A stretch of DNA of 9,724 nucleotides from Spirochaetia bacterium UBA5368 (GTDB lineage: Bacteria; Spirochaetota; UBA4802; UBA5368): the NCBI GenBank assembly GCA_002407865.1, contig DHPI01000067.1, positions 15,724 to 25,447 of the forward strand. The letters run 5' to 3'. Both the position numbers and the translations under genes were made by a program. Position 1 is the stretch's first letter. Each line of letters opens with the position of its first letter. This document shows, one piece after another, positions 1-6,356 of the stretch. The notes under the pieces are model-generated. The model worked only from the letters and a program-made list of their open reading frames with translations, ran no database searches and was not told the DNA's origin.

Positions 1-267
1 GCCTATAAAGATGTCGCAACATGGCTTGGCATCGGGATCGCAAATTTCGTGAATATATTCAATCCTGAAGCCGTTATTCTTGGCGGCGGGATGTCGCGCG
101 CCCACACGCTGCTGCTTCCCGTTGTAAAAAATGTCGTTGCCCAAAGAAGCCTCAAGGGTCTGTACGAAAATGTCCGTTATTTTATGGTTGAAGACCAGCG
201 CACAATGCCGGCCCTGGGCGCGGCAAAAATCGCTATTGATGCATTATACAACAACGAGGTGGTTTGA
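1..267 (+). CDS. ROK family sugar kinase / transcriptional regulator, C-terminal part (5' truncated by window)
   Basis: The reading frame is open from base 1 to the TGA at 265-267, giving the last 88 residues of a protein that begins before the window. The segment NPEAVILGGGMS (about residues 20-31 of the visible part) is the typical C-terminal glycine-rich strand of ROK kinases. The ending PALGAAKIA is also characteristic, as ROK proteins usually finish with an 'aaLGAA' helix. The catalytic Asp region and the zinc-binding cysteine motif lie upstream and cannot be seen. Glucokinase, N-acetyl-sugar kinase and ROK repressor therefore cannot be separated, although direct coupling to a metabolic-type gene makes a kinase more likely. 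The stop codon directly abuts the ATG of the PAP2 gene, so the two are almost certainly co-transcribed. The family call is secure; the substrate is unknown. Confidence 0.85.
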   Translation, partial: AYKDVATWLGIGIANFVNIFNPEAVILGGGMSRAHTLLLPVVKNVVAQRSLKGLYENVRYFMVEDQRTMPALGAAKIAIDALYNNEVV

Positions 268-1191
268 ATGGAACTTTTTTTCGCCAATCAGCTTCTTTTC
301 GGGGAGGAAATTCTCAACCGGCTGCATATTTTCGCGGGCCCATGGCTCGACACGGTTATGGCCACCATTACCGCCACGGGCAATGAGATTTTTTATCTGC
401 TCGTTATTCCTGTACTCTACTGGTGTTACGATAAAAAATTCGCATCGCGCATAGGTGGGGCGTTTCTGACGTGCGTGCTGGTAAACGAATCGGTGAAGGA
501 GTATTTCAACAATCCGCGTCCCGATCCGTCACGGCTTTCCGACGGCATCAGCCAGTTGAATATCCGCTACAAGCCGAAGCACAGCCCCGGGTTTCCAAGC
601 GGCCACGCACAGAATGCCGTTGCGTTCTGGGGTTCACTGGCATATTTCGCGGGAAAGCGCAACATCACACTGTTTTCCCTCATTTTTATTCTGCTGGTTT
701 CATATTCGCGGCTGTACCTCGCCGTGCATTTTCTCGGCGACGTGCTGGGGGGGCTCGTTATAGGATGTGTATTTCTTTTACTCTATATTGTGTCGGTCGC
801 ATGGATTAAAAAAAAGTACGCATTTATCAATCAGACAGCCATTGTAATCGCCGCCTTTGTGGCGCCTTTCGTCCTGTCGAAAATTATGCCGGGAAATGAA
901 GTCGTTAAAACGCTGGGCGCGCTTTCCGGCTTTATCATCGGCATCATCTACGAAAATGACCGTATTGGCTTTTCGCCAAAAAACAGGCCCATACCGAACA
1001 TCATCAAAGCTTTCGCGGGAATCGTCGGGGTCATCGCGATAAAAGCCGGCGTCAAGGCGATACTGCCGTCGGTTGCATCCGCGGATTTTTTTCGGTACTG
1101 GCTGATCGGCATCTGGATTACCCTGATTGCGCCGCTGTTGTTTACAAAAATATCATCGTTGAACGGCATACCCGCCGATACGCGAGACTGA
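268..1191 (+). CDS. PAP2-superfamily membrane phosphatase with C-terminal membrane extension
   Basis: This 307-residue integral membrane protein carries all three parts of the PAP2 phosphatase active site: K77-x6-R84-P85, then P110-S-G-H113, then S147-R148-x5-H154-x3-D158. H154 is the expected nucleophile, assisted by D158, and H113 the acid. Hydrophobic stretches near residues 42-52, 63-74, 115-128, 134-146, 150-178 and 188-206 fit the usual PAP2 membrane core. Residues about 207-307 add roughly three further hydrophobic segments (about 215-228, 245-268, 275-293), making it longer than the common 200-230-residue bacterial form. Known members remove phosphate from phosphatidate, undecaprenyl diphosphate or similar lipid phosphates at the outer face of the inner membrane; the substrate here cannot be told. 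The ATG follows the ROK stop with no gap. Its ribosome site GAGGTGG (256-262) lies inside the ROK gene, which suggests translational coupling. Confidence 0.9.
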   Translation: MELFFANQLLFGEEILNRLHIFAGPWLDTVMATITATGNEIFYLLVIPVLYWCYDKKFASRIGGAFLTCVLVNESVKEYFNNPRPDPSRLSDGISQLNIRYKPKHSPGFPSGHAQNAVAFWGSLAYFAGKRNITLFSLIFILLVSYSRLYLAVHFLGDVLGGLVIGCVFLLLYIVSVAWIKKKYAFINQTAIVIAAFVAPFVLSKIMPGNEVVKTLGALSGFIIGIIYENDRIGFSPKNRPIPNIIKAFAGIVGVIAIKAGVKAILPSVASADFFRYWLIGIWITLIAPLLFTKISSLNGIPADTRD

Positions 1192-1340
1192 CGGCAACGC
1201 GTCGGCATGGTGCGTTTTCGTTCATCGGTTTTCGAAAAATCATTTTTCCTTGACTTTTGCCATGCCTGTACGCACCGTAATCACCTGGCTGAAGTCAGCG
1301 GCCGGCCATGCGGCAGTAGGCGCATGCGTGTTGTATGTAT

Positions 1341-1356
1341 ATATAAATATTTATAT
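1341..1356. repeat. Perfect 16-bp A/T-only palindrome upstream of pheS
   Basis: ATATAAATATTTATAT is identical to its reverse complement and ends 14 bases before the pheS ATG. It contains TATAAA and TATAT elements that could act as a -10 box, but no -35 hexamer with correct spacing is visible; TTGTAT at 1331-1336 is too close. The 179-base gap between the PAP2 gene and pheS (1192-1370) otherwise shows no T-box, no Phe-rich leader peptide and no terminator. A small GCTG-AAGT-CAGC hairpin at about 1288-1299 is the only other structure noticed. The palindrome may be the pheST promoter, an operator, or chance in an AT-rich patch. Confidence 0.4.
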
Positions 1357-1370
1357 CTGGATTCATCACT

Positions 1371-2402
1371 ATGGAACAAAAACTTGACGAGATACAATCC
1401 AAAGCGGCATCGCAGATTGCCGCGGCACGCTCAATTGAAGAACTGGAAAACATCCGCGTAAAGGTGCTCGGCAGAAAGGGCGATCTTACCGGCATCCTTC
1501 GAACCCTGGGCGAATTATCGCCCGAGGAGCGTTCGCGCATCGGACAGAAATCCAATGCGATCAAGGACGACATTGAATCTCGCATCGAAAAAAGAAAAAG
1601 CGAGCTTCTCGAATCGAAAATCAACTCCCTTCTTCAGGAGGAATGGATCGACGTGACGCTGCCGCACGCCGACAGCCGAAAGCAGTTTGTACGCGGCCAT
1701 TTGCATCCGCTGTCGCAGATACAGTACGAAATCGAGGATATTTTTACATCGATGGGATTCGAGGTGCTGGACGGCCCCGAAGTGGAAACCGATTATTATA
1801 ACTTCGAAGCGCTCAACATTCCGCAGCACCACCCCGCGCGCGATATGCAGGACACCTTCTGGACGGAAGACGGCAATCTGCTCCGCACCCACACATCGGC
1901 GATCCAGATACGCGGCATGGAAAGGCTCACGCCGCCGTTCCGGGTTATCGGCCCCGGGCGCGTCTTCCGCTACGAGGCGACCGATGCCTCGCATGAAAAC
2001 ACCTTTTACCAGGTGGAAGGCATGATGGTGGATAAGAATATCTCGGTGGCGCACCTTATTTATTTTATGAAGGTGCTGTTAAAAGAAATTTTCAGGCGTG
2101 ATGTTAAAATCCGTCTGCGGCCGGGCTACTTTCCATTCGTCGAACCCGGCTTCGAACTCGACATCAATTGTCTCATCTGCGGCGGTTCCGGCTGCAGCGT
2201 CTGCAAAAACAGCGGTTGGGTTGAACTGCTACCCTGCGGGCTGGTGCATCCGAACGTACTGCGCTACGGCGGCATCAATCCCGATGAATGGTCGGGATTC
2301 GCATTCGGCCTCGGCATGAACCGCCTCATCATGATGCGCTACGGCATCAACGACATCCGCCATTTTCTCAGCGGCGATATTCGTTTCTTATACCAATTTT
2401 AG
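1371..2402 (+). CDS. pheS: Phenylalanyl-tRNA synthetase alpha subunit
   Basis: This is the catalytic subunit of the cytoplasmic alpha2-beta2 enzyme that charges tRNA-Phe. It has the normal bacterial length of 343 residues. Residues 1-90 form the helical, tRNA-contacting coiled-coil arm. The class II core follows, with motif 1 near GFEVLDGPEVE (129-139), R172-T-H174, and motif 2 F199-R-Y-E202 leading to HENTFYQVEG (208-217). A four-cysteine cluster (C267, C270, C275, C278) is present, as in many bacterial PheS. Motif 3 reads GLGMNR (313-318), with Asn317 where most PheS proteins have Glu; the ATP-contacting Arg318 is kept. The ATG at 1371 gives the expected N-terminus, but only a weak GGA (1359-1361) precedes it as a ribosome site. 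pheT follows after 20 bases with no terminator, so the pair is an operon. Confidence 0.97.
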   Translation: MEQKLDEIQSKAASQIAAARSIEELENIRVKVLGRKGDLTGILRTLGELSPEERSRIGQKSNAIKDDIESRIEKRKSELLESKINSLLQEEWIDVTLPHADSRKQFVRGHLHPLSQIQYEIEDIFTSMGFEVLDGPEVETDYYNFEALNIPQHHPARDMQDTFWTEDGNLLRTHTSAIQIRGMERLTPPFRVIGPGRVFRYEATDASHENTFYQVEGMMVDKNISVAHLIYFMKVLLKEIFRRDVKIRLRPGYFPFVEPGFELDINCLICGGSGCSVCKNSGWVELLPCGLVHPNVLRYGGINPDEWSGFAFGLGMNRLIMMRYGINDIRHFLSGDIRFLYQF

Positions 2403-2422
2403 TTTAAACCCGGAGCAAGGCT

Positions 2423-4819
2423 ATGTGGCTTTCATTGAATATACTTTCGAAGATGGTTGACGTGCGGGGGCTCTCCCCTGAAGAAATCGCCCTCAGGCTT
2501 ACCATGTCGTCTGCCGAAATCGAAGGCATCGAGTACATGAATTATCACCTGAAGAGCGTCATTACGGCAAAGATTACGAAGAAATTGCCGCATCCAAACG
2601 CCGACAAACTGACGCTGTGCGATCTCGACGCCGGAGGCGAAACATACCGCGTTGTGTGCGGCGCTCCCAACCACCGTGAGGGGGATATCGTTGCGCTCGC
2701 CACCGTCGGCACAAAATTCGGCGATGAATTTGTCATAAAAAAAACAAAGATACGGGGCGAGGAATCTTCCGGCATGCTCTGCTCGGAAAAAGAGCTGGGG
2801 CTTTCGGACGACCATTCGGGCATCATGATTCTGCCGCCTTCCACGAAAACGGGCGTTCCCCTGAGCGAGCTGTATCCGGACTACGTTGACGTCCGTTTCG
2901 AGATTGACAACAAGTCGATCACCCACCGGCCCGATCTGTGGAGCCACACCGGATTTGCGCGAGAAATTGCCGCAATTTTCGGAAGAGAGTTTACGAGCGT
3001 CGTCAATTACTCGCTTGAAAAAGAGTTCACGAATACGGAGCCTTTCAACGTACGCATCGACAACCCGAAGGCGGCGCCGCGCTACTGCGGACTCGCCATG
3101 AAGAACATTACCATCGCTGAATCGCCCGCATGGCTCAAGGCCGCGGTAACATCGATAGGGATGCGCCCCATCAATAACATTGTCGACATCACAAACTACG
3201 TAATGTCGGAAATCGGCGAGCCTATGCACGCATTCGACAGAAGAAAACTGCGAGGCAACGAAATCATCGTGCGCATGGCCTCGAACAGCGAATCCCTCAC
3301 GACGCTGGACGGCCAGGACCACACCCTTATCGCCGAAGACATCGTTATCGCGGACGGCGGCGGCGCCATAGCGCTTGCGGGCGTCATGGGAGGCGGCAAC
3401 AGCGAAATCGAGCCGGACACGACCGACATCATCCTCGAGGCCGCGAATTTCAATCCTGTCAATATCCGCAAGACCTCAGGCCGGTATGCGCTCCGTACCG
3501 AAGCCGCGATCCGCTTCGAGAAAGCGCTTGATCCGGGGCTTTGCAAGGCGGCGATTATCCGCTGTTACGATCTCATCAGACAGGTGGTTCCGGGATCGGA
3601 GGCGGCATCGGTCATCATCGACGCCTATCCCGACGCATTTCAATCGAAAACCGTGGCGACAAGCACGTCGTTTATCCGCGCAAAACTCGGTCAGCAAATT
3701 GACGATGGCAGGATAATCGAAATACTCACCGCCCTCGATTTTAACGTAAAGAACGACAACGGCGCGCTGACGATAGGCATTCCCGATTACCGCGCGACAA
3801 AAGATGTATCGATTCCCGACGACATCGTTGAAGAGGTGGGCCGTATTTTCGGCTACGACAACATTACACCCCAATCCCCGTTTGTACCGTGCGCGCCGCC
3901 TTCGATAAACGCGAAACGCCAGTTTGAGCGGCTTACCAAGGACATACTTGCCCGCAACCATAACTATACGGAAGTAAGCAACTACTCCTTTGTCGGGGAG
4001 GCGCTCCTGTCAAAGATCGGGCTAAACGAAGGCCTGGAGCTGAAACTGAGAAATCCCCTTTCAACCGAGCAGGACCGCCTCAGGCGCAGCCTTATTCCCA
4101 ATCTTATAGAAAACATCGAATTGAATCAGCGGTATAATGAAAGCTTTCGCATTTTCGAGATGGGCCGCGTCTATTTCAAGAACCGGCAGGAGCCGGCCGC
4201 GCTCGCCCGTGAAACGACGCGCGTAACCGGCGTGCTGTTCCGGAAGAAAACGGACACGCCTCTTTTCTATGACGCGAAGACAACGGTAATTGACCTGTTT
4301 CAGCAGTTGAAAATAAAAACCATGCGGCTCACGCCCGAGCAGAACGATTTGCCGCCGTACGCCCATCCCGCCCGCGCCATGCGTGTGTATGCCGGGAAAG
4401 CGAACACCGGTTTGATATTTGACCTGCACCCTAAAATCCGCGAGGCATTCGAAATAAAGGGGCAGGCCGCCATTTTCGATCTCGATCTGGACATTCTCTT
4501 CAGCGCCGAGAAGGAAATTACCCGGTTCGTCGAATTGCAGAAATTCCCCGAAGTGCCGTTTGAAATCTCGGTGCTTGCGGATCGCTTCACCTATTCATCG
4601 GAAATACGCGACATCATCACCGCAAGCGATAAAGAGCGCGTCCGCAACGTTGATGTTGTCTCAATCTATGAAGGGGAGCCAATCCCGAAGGGTATGAAAT
4701 CGGTGTCGATACGGATCGTCTTCTGCGACAGGGAAAAGACCCTTGCGCCGCAGGATATTGAATCACTTCAAAAGAAGGTGATCGGCGATCTTGCCGCGAA
4801 GGGATTTAACCTGAGGTAA
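2423..4819 (+). CDS. pheT: Phenylalanyl-tRNA synthetase beta subunit
   Basis: This is the 798-residue partner of PheS, responsible for tRNA binding and for hydrolysing mis-charged Tyr-tRNA-Phe. Domains in order are: an N-terminal segment starting MWLSLNIL; an EMAP-type tRNA-binding domain (about 41-150) with PHPNADKL and a conserved VVCGAPN; the B3/B4 editing domain (about 215-380) containing MHAFD (268-272) and GVMGG (320-324); the B5 domain (about 405-480) ending IVEEVGRIFGYDN; a catalytic-like class II domain without its own active site (about 490-690); and the FDX-ACB anticodon-binding domain (about 706-798). No domain is missing, so this is the full-length bacterial form rather than the short form without editing. 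GGAG at 2412-2415 lies 7 bases before the ATG. The gene ends 40 bases before the oppositely oriented CYTH gene. Confidence 0.97.
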   Translation: MWLSLNILSKMVDVRGLSPEEIALRLTMSSAEIEGIEYMNYHLKSVITAKITKKLPHPNADKLTLCDLDAGGETYRVVCGAPNHREGDIVALATVGTKFGDEFVIKKTKIRGEESSGMLCSEKELGLSDDHSGIMILPPSTKTGVPLSELYPDYVDVRFEIDNKSITHRPDLWSHTGFAREIAAIFGREFTSVVNYSLEKEFTNTEPFNVRIDNPKAAPRYCGLAMKNITIAESPAWLKAAVTSIGMRPINNIVDITNYVMSEIGEPMHAFDRRKLRGNEIIVRMASNSESLTTLDGQDHTLIAEDIVIADGGGAIALAGVMGGGNSEIEPDTTDIILEAANFNPVNIRKTSGRYALRTEAAIRFEKALDPGLCKAAIIRCYDLIRQVVPGSEAASVIIDAYPDAFQSKTVATSTSFIRAKLGQQIDDGRIIEILTALDFNVKNDNGALTIGIPDYRATKDVSIPDDIVEEVGRIFGYDNITPQSPFVPCAPPSINAKRQFERLTKDILARNHNYTEVSNYSFVGEALLSKIGLNEGLELKLRNPLSTEQDRLRRSLIPNLIENIELNQRYNESFRIFEMGRVYFKNRQEPAALARETTRVTGVLFRKKTDTPLFYDAKTTVIDLFQQLKIKTMRLTPEQNDLPPYAHPARAMRVYAGKANTGLIFDLHPKIREAFEIKGQAAIFDLDLDILFSAEKEITRFVELQKFPEVPFEISVLADRFTYSSEIRDIITASDKERVRNVDVVSIYEGEPIPKGMKSVSIRIVFCDREKTLAPQDIESLQKKVIGDLAAKGFNLR

Positions 4820-4828
4820 CTGCAAAGA

Positions 4829-4856
4829 CCGGATGTCCGGCGGCACGCGCTGCCGG
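4829..4856. other. GC-rich hairpins in the convergent gap pheT / CYTH
   Basis: The 40-base gap between the converging genes contains CCGG-ATGT-CCGG (4829-4840) and the overlapping inverted repeat CCGGC/GCCGG (4837-4841 with 4852-4856). Either could form a short stable stem in both directions. Neither is followed by a T-run, so this is not a clear intrinsic terminator. It may serve as a transcription barrier or RNA 3'-end structure for both operons. The function is inferred from position only. Confidence 0.3.
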
Positions 4857-4859
4857 GCG

Positions 4860-5381
4860 TCACTTCCCCGCGGAAAGCTTCATTTCAAGGTACGATCTGC
4901 TTTCAAAACGCTCAAGACCGAGGCGGGCCGCAAGGTCGAAAAGCCTCTTCTCGGCGGCGGCCCGGTCTTCACCGATAATTTCGAGCTCCACGAAGTCGCC
5001 GACGTGCTCCACCCTGTCCACGCATATTTCTATGCCGTTCAGCGTGTAAATATCGCGGTTTTTCACAACTTCGGCAACGGGAATAAATCCAAGCCTGCAC
5101 AGAATTTCCCGCAATCCTTCCGCGTCGGCCACCTCTATTTCCTTTTCGAATCGCGTTTTCGTTCTCGAATCGAACCGCGGGCCTTTATATGTTATCATGA
5201 TTCTTCCGCCCGCGCGGCGGATGCGAAGAGCTTCATCCGACATCTTGAAATCTCGCGCCGGATGGTTGAAATATTCATCCACTTCCCGAAGCGATTCGCG
5301 GAACACGCCGCCCTCGCCAATGATCATCTCTCGTGCCGCGCCTATATCGCCGCAATACGCCTTTATTTCTATTTCGAGCAT
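4860..5381 (-). CDS. CYTH-domain protein (class IV adenylate cyclase / triphosphate tunnel family)
   Basis: This 173-residue soluble protein is a single CYTH domain. It opens with the signature ExExK as E3-I-E-I-K7. The tunnel-lining charged residues expected in the family follow: R53-x-R55 in ALRIRR, K66 in TYKGP, E79-K-E81-I-E83, K107-x-R109, D122-R123, and E132-x-E134 in FVELE. Family members bind a triphosphate with divalent metal and act as class IV adenylate cyclase (CyaB), thiamine triphosphatase or inorganic triphosphatase; sequence alone does not choose between these. The ATG lies 10 bases after the stop of the GerMN gene, with GGGA at 5390-5387 as a modest ribosome site, so it is the second gene of a minus-strand operon. 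The C-terminus is intact (SRSYLEM, then the stop). The family call is firm; the reaction is uncertain. Confidence 0.88.
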   Translation of the reverse strand: MLEIEIKAYCGDIGAAREMIIGEGGVFRESLREVDEYFNHPARDFKMSDEALRIRRAGGRIMITYKGPRFDSRTKTRFEKEIEVADAEGLREILCRLGFIPVAEVVKNRDIYTLNGIEICVDRVEHVGDFVELEIIGEDRAAAEKRLFDLAARLGLERFESRSYLEMKLSAGK

Positions 5382-5391
5382 CGTATTCCCA

Positions 5392-6156
5392 TTATCTATG
5401 TTTTCTGCTCAGCGGGCCGCCGAGCGAGAGGCCGTCACCGCCGATAAATTTTCTGGGTTTGCCGTTAACCTGTATCAGAACGCTTTCGACCGAATCGAAC
5501 TGCGTGGCCGTGTAGAGTATCTGATCGATCCTGTTGATAAGAATATTCCCGACGGCGTTGAATTCAATCGCTTCGTTAAAATCGATAACGGCCGTCTTGT
5601 CTTTTATAACGACGCCGCGCACGACAAGATTCCCGGGAACGGCCGTCAACAGGTTTTTCTCCTTTTCTTTCCGCGTAGGGCCTTTTATCAGCTCCCGGAG
5701 GGAGTTGACTACCGGCTCATCGGATTTTATTTTTCTGCGCACGGGATAGAGCACCGTTTTTTCGGTTTTTTCATTAAACATAAGCAGATATATTTTTACG
5801 TCACGTTCCGGCACATCGCGTAATTGAGCCGTTTCCTGTTTGTTATCCTTTTTCGCGTCACTTTCGAGCGCCGCCTTTTCCGGGGGGACATTTTTTCCGC
5901 TGTTATTGTATTTTTTCTCCGGTTCACCGGAAACCGTGCGCTGTGTGTCTTTTTTTATCGTTGAAACGCCATTAAAATAGTTTTTGTTGACAAGTATCAC
6001 AACTGCCGCCAGCAACGTGAGAATAATCAGCACCAATACCGCGTTACCGTTCGATTGCCTCACAACCGGTTTCGCGACACTACTCTTTTTCACGGTAGAT
6101 GATTTCGCCTTTGACTTCCCTTTTGTTCCTTTACCCTTTGCCGCGGCCACGCTCAT
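5392..6156 (-). CDS. GerMN-domain single-pass membrane protein
   Basis: The protein has 254 residues in three parts. Residues 1-37 are a Lys/Ala/Ser-rich basic cytoplasmic tail. One transmembrane helix follows at about 38-57 (AVLVLIILTLLAAVVILV), then a charged, low-complexity linker (about 60-115). A GerMN domain spans about 118-232, with the typical pattern SLRELIKGPT (152-161), AVPGNLVVRGV, AVIDFNEA (189-196) and TATQFDSVESVLIQVNG (216-232). The tail IGGDGLSLGGPLSR is also usual for this family. GerMN was named from spore germination protein GerM, but the domain is widespread in bacteria that do not form spores, where its role is unclear; an extracytoplasmic position is expected. The annotated ATG has GGAG (6161-6158) only 1 base upstream. 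A GTG two codons later (6150) is 7 bases from the same GGAG and may be the real start. Confidence 0.82.
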   Translation of the reverse strand: MSVAAAKGKGTKGKSKAKSSTVKKSSVAKPVVRQSNGNAVLVLIILTLLAAVVILVNKNYFNGVSTIKKDTQRTVSGEPEKKYNNSGKNVPPEKAALESDAKKDNKQETAQLRDVPERDVKIYLLMFNEKTEKTVLYPVRRKIKSDEPVVNSLRELIKGPTRKEKEKNLLTAVPGNLVVRGVVIKDKTAVIDFNEAIEFNAVGNILINRIDQILYTATQFDSVESVLIQVNGKPRKFIGGDGLSLGGPLSRKHR

Positions 6157-6256
6157 ACTCCAAAATTATTATGTTCCCATACAGTTTTCTGTAATGCCGC
6201 ATCCCCAGCGCCGCATTATTCATTACGCCGGTACTCATACAGGGACAAAACGGCAT

Positions 6257-6273
6257 ATGTACATTGATGTACA
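6257..6273. promoter_or_regulatory. Paired TGTACA motif, candidate operator upstream of the GerMN gene
   Basis: ATGTACA occurs twice, at 6257-6263 and 6267-6273. The offset is exactly 10 bp, one helical turn, and each TGTACA is itself palindromic. On the minus strand a TTGACG -35-like hexamer (6294-6289) lies 17 bases before TACATC (6271-6266), which overlaps the proximal copy. The pair sits about 100-115 bases upstream of the GerMN start. A dimeric repressor binding here would cover this weak promoter. The repeat is seen directly; the regulatory role is inferred. The rest of 6157-6322 holds only a weak ACAG-TTTT-CTGT hairpin and a TAATGC/GCATTA inverted repeat near the GerMN start. Confidence 0.35.
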
Positions 6274-6322
6274 CGCCGCAATCATTCACGTCAATACCTA
6301 TACGCGAACTGGCATCATTTTT

Positions 6323-6351
6323 TTGGAATACATACGCACCCGCGCTACACT
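6323..6351 (+). promoter_or_regulatory. Sigma70-type promoter of the candidate small RNA
   Basis: TTGGAA (6323-6328) and TACACT (6346-6351) are separated by exactly 17 bases, matching four of six consensus positions in each box. The predicted start, 6-7 bases beyond the -10 box, is 6357-6358. That is precisely the first base pair of the structured region that follows. The agreement between promoter and fold is the main reason for accepting it. Confidence 0.55.
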
Positions 6352-6356
6352 TGTAT

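Noticed and set aside
1233..1250. Possible terminator after the PAP2 gene (inverted repeat GAAAAAT-C-ATTTTTC)
   Set aside because: The stem is A/T-only with a one-base loop and no GC-rich part, so it would not act as an intrinsic terminator.
1515..2054. Open frame of 179 codons on the minus strand inside pheS
   Set aside because: It is antisense to the catalytic core of pheS and the product resembles nothing; a shadow frame.
2432..3322. Long open frame (296 codons) on the minus strand inside pheT
   Set aside because: It is antisense to a clearly conserved pheT region, and its translation is rich in Arg, Cys and His with no domain. It is a codon-bias shadow.
4833..5447. Open frame of 204 codons on the plus strand opposite the CYTH gene
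   Set aside because: The minus-strand reading has a complete CYTH signature. The plus frame is Arg/Phe/His-rich and runs across the CYTH/GerMN junction.
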